Of a stretch of DNA of 64,000 nt, positions 22,676 through 32,457 are shown piece by piece; the first letter of the stretch is position 1; every line of letters starts with the position of its first letter. This DNA is from Chrysopilus asiliformis (taxonomy: Eukaryota > Arthropoda > Insecta > Diptera > Rhagionidae): positions 40,323,090 to 40,387,089 of the forward strand of contig OZ035963.1 of the NCBI GenBank assembly GCA_964034945.1, written 5' to 3'. Below the pieces are notes generated by a model, which saw only the letters and a list, made by a program, of their open reading frames with translations, made no database searches and had not been told where the DNA came from. The translations under genes were made by a program, and so were the position numbers.

Positions 22676-23447
22676 TTTATACCCGTATGGTGAAACCAAA
22701 GGGTATATTAAATTTGCCTTACCGTTTGTAACGCCAAGATCCCGTCATCACACACAAAAATGAATTACACCAGTGTGTTTAGAATGATAAACAAATTGAG
22801 TTTTGCATGTCCGTCCGTCTGTCCGTCTGTCCGTCCGTCTGTCCGTCCGTCCGTCCGTCCGTCTGTGGCGCGGATTGCGGGCGCACGGATTGAGCTAGAG
22901 ATTCGTTTTTCGTAAAATGCAAGGCTAAGTTCGTTCATGGCTTTGAATATGTACAAATATAGAAGAATAATGATTAGTTTTCACCTTGGGCCGATGGTGG
23001 CGATAGTGATCATTTTTATGTAATATTGTAGCTTTTAGTTTAGATTCAAATTGAATAACTTTTAAAAAATTTTACTTCAAAGTGAAATTTTGATACAACT
23101 GTTCGCCGTTCACTTAAACTTCGAACAATGCCATATCACCATACGGGTTTTCAATGATTGCCAGATTAGCAATTACAGTCAAAGTCCTCTAACTCGAAAT
23201 CCCTGTAATTCGAATTTTCCTCTAACTAGAATTTTTTAACCTTTTTTTTGCGCTCCCTTGAATTTTTTTGCGCTTCCTTCAGTTTGTTTTAAAATCTTCT
23301 AAAAACGAATAAATATACATGTATGTACATGTATTTAAAAAAATTGTTTCAATTTCTCTAACTCGAAAGTCCTCTAACTCGAAACGATTTTGATGGCAGC
23401 AGACAATTCGAGTTAGAGGACTTTGGCTGTATAGCTTTTGTTATGTT
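22676..23447 (+). mobile_element. HINE/DINE-1-like element, copy 3, interrupted by a MITE
   Basis: Same family as 14293-14835: ACCCGTATGGTGA near 22681, a long GTCC/GTCT microsatellite (22810-22865), ATCACCATACGGGT (23133-23146), then the 3' hairpin ATTGCCAGATTAGCAATTA broken by the insertion 23176-23429 and resumed as TATAGCTTTTGTTATG. The central part is shorter than in copy 1. Confidence 0.8.
23176..23429. mobile_element. pogo/Tigger-like MITE inside a HINE hairpin
   Basis: Ends CAGTCAAAGTCCTCTAACTC and the reverse complement GAGTTAGAGGACTTTGGCTG, flanked by TA on both sides (23174-23175, 23430-23431). Internal copies of CCTCTAACTCGAA. 254 bp, no coding. Removing it restores the HINE 3' end, so the insertion order is clear. 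Confidence 0.9.
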
Positions 23448-24318
23448 TTTTTTTGGAAATATTGGAATTTCTCTACAAATAGATGAATTTTGAGAAAACT
23501 TCCCTACGCTTAATTTTAGATTAAATTTCCCTACTGCAAGGAAAAATCCCTACGTTCGGCAACACTGTGTAGAATACTTTATTATGAAGCTGTTGTCTGG
23601 AATTCTTAGTGCCAACGCACACGGTTCATCTCGTCGCGGCAACTTTTGGTCCTCAAAATGCCTTTCCGACGTACACGTTTCTTCACTTTTTAGTGTGTGT
23701 GGTTCTCATATATGTGTTGTATTTCCAGTTCATTCCTTTTCTAGCTAGCACCGAGGCAACATCAATTGCCACAATAGAAACTGCCAACAATCGAAGAATA
23801 AGGACTGGTTATTTTGTTATTTACCTACCTACCTGAAAAATAAAACTACCTGGAATTGGAATTTCACTATTTGCATTCAATTTTCATTTATTTGGGATAT
23901 GTTTACGAGTCGGTGGCTAAGCACCGACTGCCTCAATGAAATTACGCACACATGCATGCTGACGTGCTACATGAGCGACTTCGTTTGTGTGCGTAAAAGA
24001 AGACGAGAAGAACACTTTTCGAGTGGCGACTTTTCCCCTCTTGCCGCACTCGTTTCTTTCCAACAATTTGGTAAAGTTGCGGCATGCTGATGACCGAAAG
24101 TTGCTCCGTATACGCCCATACCTAGAAAAATTTAAAATTAAAAAGCAATCTTATAAATTTTCGCTAAACAAATAAAAAATAAAATAACAACTTGTGCGGA
24201 TTCACCTAACTTAATTTCTCAAGTTATTTTAATACATTTTTTATATGTAAAAAGGTTATCGAGCTAAAATTTTTTTATCAATTTGTTTCAAATAATTATT
24301 TTATCAAATCTGTTTTAG
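23448..24318. other. Intron before exon 5
   Basis: A GC-richer patch at 23600-24080 holds frames on both strands that resemble no family I know. The acceptor tract CTGTTTTAG ends the segment. Confidence 0.4.
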
Positions 24319-24466
24319 CTTCACGATTCCTTTGACTCGAATGTGGAACAAATTGGCAACTCATTGATGATAACAAATGCCCAGCCAAATAACCGCGGAG
24401 TTTATATTTGCGTAGCTGAAAACTCCTTTGGAACTGACCAGGGTGGTGTTGAAATCAATGTTGAAC
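24319..24466 (+). CDS. trol: Perlecan-like exon 5: second half of Ig4
   Basis: Acceptor TGTTTTAG, donor GAAC|GTAAGT (near consensus). Phase 0 in, phase 1 out. The peptide runs LHDSFDSNVEQIGNSLMIT and reaches the second Ig cysteine in RGVYICVAEN, completing the domain begun at 13873. It ends with the strand G sequence VEINVE. The match of phase and of half-domain content across the 10.3-kb intron supports the join. Confidence 0.88.
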
Positions 24467-24489
24467 GTAAGTAGTCTCACCTAATCAAG

Positions 24490-24650
24490 CTAAAAACAAA
24501 GCCATTCAGTGCCGTTTGCACCAACAAAACTTAGCAACTTACATATGTACAACTTAAAAAATTTAAGTCGAAGAATTTCTACGGTTTAAGTAGGCTAACC
24601 ACAACTTAATTTTTTAAGAATAATACGCGCAAACGGGCCTTAATCAGCCA
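24490..24650. mobile_element. Diverged MITE, relative of 48125-48253
   Basis: Inner text TTTAAGTAGGCTAACCACAACTTAA matches TTTAAGTAGGCTAAGCACAACTTAA in the element at 48125-48253, and the outer words GTGCCGTTTGCACC and GCGCAAACGGGCCTTAA are its diverged ends. No clear target duplication. Confidence 0.55.
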
Positions 24651-24904
24651 TCGTAGATTTAATTAACTAACAGAACAAAATTTAAACGGTCAGAAAATAA
24701 GCCAAATCCAATTCACACTTAATATAGTGAACATCAGATAAAATGAACTTTCGTTATAGCGTATATTATTTTCTCGACATTAGCGAGCAATCACAAGTAA
24801 TTTTTTTACTGCCCAAAATATGAAATTTACAAAAATTAAAATAACACTGCAACTCGGTAAGAACATCAAATACGACACAAATTTTAATGGAACTTATCTA
24901 TAAC

Positions 24905-25412
24905 CTGATTGACTGACTGACTGACTGACTTATCAACGCCCAGCCCAAACCCCTGAAGCTACAAACTTGAAACTTTCACAGTATGTCCCAACCATCACGT
25001 AGGCGCTCACTAAGGCGGGGTTTTCCAAAATTTTACCGCTAAGGGGATAAACGGGGGGTAAAGGACGTTTGGGTGTTTTGAAACCGTGATTTTCGCCATG
25101 AATCCTGCTCAATAGGAGGCTGAAAAGTTTCACTCCGGGGTTTTCGGGGTCGCTGATCACGAATCCGATGCTACAATTTCAAAAATCCTAACGAAAGGTC
25201 CTGTAAGGATAATGCGAATATCCTTTCCCGTTTTTGCCAAGAAAAATTGCCATTAGGGGGTTTTCGGGGTCGCTGAGTTAGACTAATTCGCAACGGAGAG
25301 TCCTGCAAGGACAAGATTTTTCTGACAAGTTCTTAAGTTCTTTCTGATTTTCTTCGTATTCTAAAATTTATACAAAAAACTTAACCCGGCAACGACGGGT
25401 ATGCAAGCTAGT
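24905..25412. repeat. Interspersed repeat with (GACT)n start and ACCCGGCAACG end
   Basis: A GACT tetranucleotide run (24910-24930), then a GC-richer body with two GGGGTTTTCGGGGTCGCTGA copies (25135-25157 and 25257-25279), then ACTTAACCCGGCAACGACGGGTATGCAAGCTAGTA. The end phrase matches 8655-8690 and mirrors 19527-19562. Class unknown. Confidence 0.55.
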
Positions 25413-26333
25413 ACATCAATAATTTAATATTAATAATTTATTAAAGTGTAGTGAACAATTCGATATAGTACCTATAGTAAAGAAAATTAGTTTTTTATAT
25501 GATACATTTCACGTAAAGTAAACAAGTAAATCCATTTTTCGTCTTAGATTACCAGGCGTCTTTTGATTTACGACGTTTTTGGATGGCTTAAATACCATGA
25601 TTTTGTATATTATGTATCGAATAAACGCATCATATTTTTTCTGTCTTTTTACAAGCATGGGTATTGTGGAAATTATTAAAGTGAAAATGCCTAATGCATG
25701 GCATAATTTGGAAAAATATAAAATTTCTGTGATTGAAAATTTCGTCGTCGGATATCAAGTTTATCTTACAACATCTTGTATTTAATTACTAAATCTAACT
25801 AGGAGGCTTTCCATTAGTACGTACGATTGATAAGACTGGGGTGGGGGACGCGGAACGGGGGTCCGAAAAACTACTATGAAAAATGAATCGGCGATCCGAT
25901 TTGCTTCACATTTTCACCTAACTTAATTTCTCAAGTGAAAACTCATCCAATAAAATAATTCTCTCAGGGGTAGTAGTCACGAACGAAGGAAATAAATATA
26001 CGCTATATATTGTCAAGGGTTTTCCAATGGGTGTGATAGTTGTGACTTGTGATAGAAGCACTCAGTAAAGGTTCCATTTAATCATGGATTGCAATGTATT
26101 GTTTCAAATTCTTGTCACTTATTTTATCTGGGGTTTTTTGTTCTATGGCATTTTTGGCTCTGTTACGAATTATTTAAAAAATAGCTCATATTAATTCAAT
26201 TAAAAAAAAACATTTTTTAATGTGATATAATAATTTAAATATTTGCCGCAAGCATACAAACGAGGAGTTGGTAATTCAGTGATAACTAACAATCTCATAA
26301 TATTCTTTTGCTCATCAAATTGTTTGATTGCAG
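25413..26333. other. Intron between exons 5 and 6
   Basis: AT-rich. Small frames only. TGTTTGATTGCAG forms the acceptor. Confidence 0.4.
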
Positions 26334-26511
26334 CTCGACAACAACCTTTAGTGGAAATCAATCCTCGAGATCCTCAGACAATACGTGAAGGTGAATCGGC
26401 TATGTTGAGCTGTATTGCAATCAGAGGAATTCCACAACCAACAATAACATGGCAAAGATCTGATAGACGTCCATTCTCTCAGAGAGTAAGGCAACAGCAA
26501 GGAACAATTTC
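26334..26511 (+). CDS. trol: Perlecan-like exon 6: most of Ig5
   Basis: Acceptor GATTGCAG, donor ATTTC|GTAATT. It joins exon 5 through a split Pro codon and ends in phase 2. It encodes strand A to E of an Ig domain: cysteine in AMLSCIAIRG, tryptophan in ITWQR. An apparently stronger donor (AGA|GTAAGG at 26483-26489) lies inside the exon. Using it would put exon 7 out of frame with an immediate stop, so the weaker donor is chosen. Confidence 0.87.
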
Positions 26512-26567
26512 GTAATTTAGTTGCAATTTAGTTTTTATAAAATGTAAGTGTTTTTCTTTTACTAAAG

Positions 26568-26962
26568 ATTCCATGATGCAACACTCGAGGAAGATGGAGA
26601 ATATGAATGTCGAGCTGAAAACATAGCAGGATATGTAACAGCTGTTGCGACGTTGCGTGTACAAAACGCCTATCTACCTCCATCCATTACAATTAGACCA
26701 GAGCAGCAGTACATCGAAGTCCAAGAAGGAAGTGATCTAACACTGACTTGCATCGCCAGCGGCTCGCCATTGCCAATGGTTCAATGGATTGATCAACCAC
26801 GTCCGGTTGTTTATGGATATCCTGGAGAAACTGAAGCTGTCCTGCATATTCATCGTGCACGTAGCTCTGATAGCAAAGTTTACTATTGCGAAGCCATTAA
26901 TGACGCATCAATTGACAGGAAATCCATTCAAGTCAGAGTGGTGCCAAGACGTGGCGATATTG
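26568..26962 (+). CDS. trol: Perlecan-like exon 7: end of Ig5 and whole Ig6
   Basis: Acceptor TACTAAAG after a 56-base intron, donor ATTG|GTACGT. It opens with EEDGEYECRAEN (second cysteine of Ig5). After the linker NAYLPPSITIRPEQ it holds a full Ig6 with LTLTCIASG, VQWID and SKVYYCEAIN, then VRVVPRRGDI. Entry phase 2, exit phase 1. The next exon is 12.8 kb away. Confidence 0.92.
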
Positions 26963-27227
26963 GTACGTGCTCGTTTTTAACTTTTAACCCTCTAGTGCAA
27001 AAGTTTTTTTTTTCTTAAATAAAATTAATTTTAAGAGTAAATTCGGGTAGTAAAACACGAATCTGAAGTCCTTTTTTGATCCTAGATAACGGTAAGCCGG
27101 TATACTTCAAAATGGCTGTTCCGCCTTTTGGCGAGGTCATGCACGAAGTACTGAAATTTTTAGAAGGAGAAAAATTGAAAAAAGAAAGTGTTACTGATAA
27201 TTATCTTATTTCTTTATGAGAGTACAG

Positions 27228-27696
27228 TAGGGATGTCAAAAAAGAACCGGTTAAACCGGTTACCCGGTGTTTTTGCTTCGGTTAACCAGTTTTTTTCGGT
27301 GTTTTTTTGCACGGTTATACCTGGTGTTTTTTTTTTAAAGTCAAAAACTGTTTAAAAAAGTCGATCATTTTTTTGTACGGAAAAATAGTTTTAAACCAAT
27401 TTTCGTGCAACTGATTTGTTAGAAACACTTCTTTTTAGGCACTCTAAACCAAATACAATATTATATTGTGCCATTTATGGCCTCTTAATGGGTTATATGG
27501 CACTTCACGTCTTTTGTTTGTATTATAGTGTATTTGTTGCGTCTAAAACCTAACCCACCCAATTTGAACAAAACGGTTTTTCGGTATTTTAATAACCGGT
27601 TTTTTGGACCCGGCTAAACCGGCCCGGTTTAAACCGAAGTCTTAAAAACCGGTTTAACCGAAAACCGTTTTTTTTTTCAAAAATTTGACATCCCTA
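27228..27696. mobile_element. hAT MITE with ACCGG-rich interior
   Basis: Ends TAGGGATGTCAAA and TTTGACATCCCTA, with the exact 8-bp duplication GAGTACAG at 27220-27227 and 27697-27704. Near both ends are runs of AACCGG/CCGGTT. 469 bp, no coding capacity. Confidence 0.93.
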
Positions 27697-27779
27697 GAGT
27701 ACAGGAAAAAGAAATTGAAAAATTGATAAACAAGATACAACAGAATATTTCATTTTGTATGGAACTGAATAAAGCAATT

Positions 27780-29762
27780 TTTTTTTCTGCTGTTACAAAG
27801 AAGGATTTTGCATTTCGTACAATATGACTGCGTTTCCGATTTGCAAGGCTTATTGACGTTTGCCACTTCTATCGCGGAATGTACACCAATGACCAATATT
27901 ATCGTATATCACATCAGATGGTGGCAGGTATAGCAATTTTGCCGCCTTTGGTTCTCCTTCGTGAACTTCTTTGCTCGCATTCGTCGGTCTACCCACCTTC
28001 TTCTTTGCAGTATTGATCAGAAGTAGAGTTTGAGCCACTTTAGTGCGAAACTCGGGTAACTCAATACGTTGAAGATTATCTTTATTATTATTTACCCGGT
28101 GGTACAAGACATATGCGTTTACCATGGCTTGGTCAATCATATGATAGAAAAGACGAGATGGCCACTTAGTAGTTTTCATACGAATTTTGTAACGGCCGAT
28201 CCATCAAGTCTACACCTCCCATGTGTTGATTATATTCTTTTACTATATTTGGACAATCAATTTCTTCATAACATTTTTTGGTACGAGTCCAACGACGAGC
28301 TTTAAGGGGTTGTTGTTCCTTGTTTGGTAGAAAAGGCTTCATTCCTACATATGTGGACGCTAATCGAACTCCTTTATTATCTTTCCACAAAGTAGTTGAA
28401 CTATCGATACCATATACAGTGCCAACAAATTCTTCTGCATATCCTCGAGGTCTGTTTTTATCTGCCAGCTCTTGTTCAGTAGACAGCTTGCAGTTTGGTA
28501 TTCGAGTAGATTTAAAAGTGCCGAGGGAATAAATTCCTCTGCTTTTCAAATCAATTAACAGGCCAAGCGAAGTATAAAAATTATCGAAGTATACAATGTA
28601 GTTTGCAAAATCTGGTATATTTCGTGACAATCGGACTACGACATTCGAAGTAGCACCCAAACCCGGTACTCCTTCGTGAACAACGTTATCACCAGCACCA
28701 CAGCAAACCTCGAAGTTGTAAGCAAAACCTTTTGTGTCACATATAGAGAATATCTTGAAGCCCCATTTATGTGGGTTTTTGCGCATATATTGACGTATAT
28801 TGCTTTTCGACAATTCTGTTGCGCACATTTATTCATCCACGCTCAAACGCTGAGCCATTGGCACCGAGGAAAACCTATCATTCATGTATTGAGTTACTGA
28901 TCGAATATTATTTAACACATCGTAGTTCGGTTCTCCTCTAGACGGTCGTCTAGAATTATCAGCAAAATGAATATTTCTGCGGATTTTCTCGAAACGATTG
29001 ACAGTCATGGCAGTACGAATGGATTCAAAACTATATTAGCCCCAACATGAACGAACATTAGGATACCGGAACACAGAGACATGAATATCAAAATTCCAAT
29101 ATTCTTCCTGATTTCATTTGATGTGCAGGAGAATGTTGTTGCTATATTCTTTTGATGAGCATATAAATTACTTTCATTTGAAATCATTTCCAATAAATCG
29201 TCATCCACAAAATATGTACAGCAATCATATGGTGTGATCAATTATGCAAACTTTGACATATCTGGTGGTCTAAATCCTAGCTCTGCAACATGTATTTCCA
29301 TGTTTTTTTTCCACAGAATATTTTTTATTTCCTTAGATTTATTACCAATTACGATTACATCACCTGAGAAACGACCAATAGAATATTCTCTTGACTGATC
29401 TCCTTGAAATTCCTCGGTCGCCTCTGACCGAACTCTTTTATGTGGACGGGTGGTAACGGGTTTCGGTTCACAAAAATGCTGTTCAGAATTTGCTTGTGCA
29501 GGTCCTGTTTCGCCAGGAGATGTTTCTGCAGGAGATGTTTCGACATTAGTACCTGATATTTCACCTTCACCATCTGCTGTACACAGTTCTAGATCTGACA
29601 CGAGAATACTACTTGTCAATGCATTTGAAAAAAAAATCATCATGACCATAAACTACATAATCGGGATCTTTTATGCTATCATCGCTATCAAAATCGGCAT
29701 CACATTCTATCACTGAAGTCTTCACAAAACTCCATGAAACTAGCGATTTGTTCCTCTGACAT
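27780..29762 (-). pseudogene. piggyBac-type transposase pseudogene
   Basis: Reading from ATG at 29762 (MSEEQIASFME), an acidic, repetitive N-terminus gives way to the DDE_Tnp_1_7 core. Seen: SVDE before a stop in place of the usual Gln (28829-28831), YFDNFYTSLGLLIDL (second Asp) and YNQHMGGVDLMD (third Asp), so all three catalytic aspartates remain. The C-terminal cysteine-rich domain survives out of frame at about 27785-27845 (SYCTKCKILLC). Lesions: two frameshifts in the first 150 codons, a stop at 29242-29244, a frameshift near 29010, the stop at 28829, frameshifts near 28170 and 27850. A hAT element sits 34 bases before the start codon. TTAA-flanked ends were not found. Confidence 0.88.
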
Positions 29763-29795
29763 TTTTTCATTGTCATACTTCCTTTTTGAATCCCA

Positions 29796-30599
29796 CAGTG
29801 GCGGCTTTATAGGGGAGGCAACGGAGGCATTGCCTCCTCATAACATTTTATAAAAAGGTTTTTCTAACGTATGCCTTTAATTTTTTATGCCATAATGGAC
29901 TGAATAAAAATCTGTATGTTCAGAAAATAATAATTTAAAAGAAAATCCTATTCTCTAATGTCGAATTCCCTAAAACATAAACTACAAATTCTCTTCATAG
30001 AGGCTAGCCTCCGATTCGTACAAATACTTTCATACAGCTTTTGCTAAGAACAAGCATAGCCACATATAGAATACGAACACCAATCTCCGTAAAAAAAATC
30101 TCTTCATAGAGGCTAGCCTCCGATTCGTACAAATACTTTCATACAGCTTTTGCTAAGCACAAGCATCGGAGGCTAGCCTCTATGAAGAGATTTTTTACGG
30201 AGATTGGTGTTCGTATTTTATATGTGGCTATGCTTCTGCTTAGCAAAAGCTGTATGAAAGTATTTGTACGAATCGGAGGCTAGCCTCTATGAAGAGATTT
30301 TTTTACGGCGCCTAAAGTTAGTTAAAACTAAAGTTAGTTTTTGACGCCTAAAGTTAGTCTCAAACTTGTGAAATTTGAATTTCGCGGCAAACGAAATTTG
30401 AATTTCGCGACCTTATACACTTCAGTGAATGCGTTCAAGTACGATAAAGAGGGAAATATTTTTGGGACCATTTTTCAGCAGAGCTTTGTATGGTGACAGT
30501 TGTTCTATGTTATATAGTTCTGTGGTCGTGTCATAAAAAAATTTATAGAACTAAAAAAAACTTTGCCTCCTCATTTCAAATATGCACGAGCCGCCACTG
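29796..30599. mobile_element. hAT element with exact 8-bp target duplication
   Basis: Ends CAGTGGCGGCT and AGCCGCCACTG flanked by GAATCCCA (29788-29795 and 30600-30607). Next to the ends are GGAGGCA...TGCCTCCTC words. The middle (29993-30313) is a fold-back made of CTCTTCATAGAGGCTAGCCTCC units in both orientations. No transposase frame. Its right half is copied again in the tandem duplication to the right. Confidence 0.92.
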
Positions 30600-32457
30600 G
30601 AATCCCAACGGTACATGATCCTAGTAATTGGTATAAAAAATAAACGTAAAAATAAATTCCAAACAAACTGAACCAATATTAAATTTTTTTGGAGTGTACT
30701 GCATAACACTGCCTTTTGACGGCCTGTCTTTGACGGAGATACGCCCCCCATCAAAAACAATTATTCATTTTTTTTCCCACGAATTCTTATCCTCCAAGCT
30801 TGAAGCTACTCACCACTAATTTTTTTTAATAAATATTCCTATCGCAAATGCTTCAAAAAAATAAACGAAAAACAATGAATTGAGAAATGTAATTATTCCG
30901 ACAGTTCACCACCGGTCCTCCACTCAAATAAATTTATTTGCCAAACGAAAGGAGATGGAACAGTAGCACCCAAGCGAATAAGTTTGCCGTATGCACTATT
31001 CAGTGGCGTTTTGCCTGCGTTTCAGGCATGACCCGCCTTTAGGTGGCATTATGCACTAGAGCGTTAATAACTTTTGTAAATCCAATAACTCATCAATATT
31101 GACTTGAAATTTAATTTAGTGAAACCTGGGCCCTTATCAGGGAACTCGAATCGAAAATGAAATGCACGGAAATGTTTGAAGCGGTATTAGCTAACTCGAA
31201 TTCGATCTGCCAAAAATGCACACTTAGGCCAGAAATGACCCGTTGTAATACCACCCGATTAAAAATCCATTTCCCTATAACTCGAACCATTTGGAGCTTC
31301 TGATGAAGCGGAGTAAATCTGCGATTTTTTACGGAGATTGGTGTTCGTATTTTATATGTGGCTATGCTTCTGCTTAGCAAAAGCTGTATGAAAGTATTTG
31401 TACGAATCGGAGGCTAGCCTCTATGAAGAGATTTTTTTACGGCGCCTAAAGTTAGTTAAAACTAAAGTTAGTTTTTGACGCCTAAAGTTAGTCTCAAACT
31501 TGTGAAATTTGAATTTCGCGGCAAACGAAATTTGAATTTCGCGACCTTATACACTTCAGTGAATGCGTTCAAGTACGATAAAGAGGGAAATATTTTTGGG
31601 ACCATTTTTCAGCAGAGCTTTGTATGGTGACAGTTGTTCTATGTTATATAGTTCTGTGGTCGTGTCATAAAAAAATTTATAGAACTAAAAAAAACTTTGC
31701 CTCCTCATTTCAAATATGCACGAGCCGCCACTGGAATCCCAACGGTACATGATCCTAGTAATTGGTATAAAAAATAAACGTAAAAATAAATTCCAAACAA
31801 ACTGAACCAATATTAAATTTTTTTGGAGTGTACTGCATAACACTGCCTTTTGACGGCCTGTCTTTGACGGAGATACGCCCCCCATCAAAAACAATTATTC
31901 ATTTTTTTTCCCACGAATTCTTATCCTCCAAGCTTGAAGCTACTCACCACTAATTTTTTTTAATAAATATTCCTATCGCAAATGCTTCAAAAAAATAAAC
32001 GAAAAACAATGAATTGAGAAATGTAATTATTCCGACAGTTCACCACCGGTCCTCCACTCAAATAAATTTATTTGCCAAACGAAAGGAGATGGAACAGTAG
32101 CACCCAAGCGAATAAGTTTGCCGTATGCACTATTCAGTGGCGTTTTGCCTGCGTTTCAGGCATGACCCGCCTTTAGGTGGCATTATGCACTAGAGCGTTA
32201 ATAACTTTTGTAAATCCAATAACTCATCAATATTGACTTGAAATTTAATTTAGTGAAACCTGGGCCCTTATCAGGGAACTCGAATCGAAAATGAAATGCA
32301 CGGAAATGTTTGAAGCGGTATTAGCTAACTCGAATTCGATCTGCCAAAAATGCACACTTAGGCCAGAAATGACCCATTGTAATACCACGCGATTAAAAAT
32401 CCATTTCCCTATAACTCGAACCATTTGGAGCTTCTGATGAAGCGGAGTAAATCTGCG
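30190..32457. repeat. Tandem duplication, two copies of a 1134-bp unit
   Basis: Copy 1 is 30190-31323 and copy 2 is 31324-32457, at a constant offset of 1134. The only differences I noticed are a few single bases near the ends (for example 31252 against 32386, and the CACCCG/CACGCG pair near 31256). The unit contains the right half of the hAT element with its GAATCCCA flank and the 3' part of the LOA-like retrotransposon. The junction GCG|ATTTTTTACGG at 31323/31324 meets GAG|ATTTTTTACGG at 30189/30190. Confidence 0.93.

Noticed and set aside
26479..26489. AGA|GTAAGG as the real end of exon 6
   Set aside because: Would bring an immediate stop in exon 7; the later donor keeps the Ig5 frame.
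30551..31894. Two identical 69-residue frames 1134 bases apart
   Set aside because: Explained by the tandem duplication, not by a gene family.
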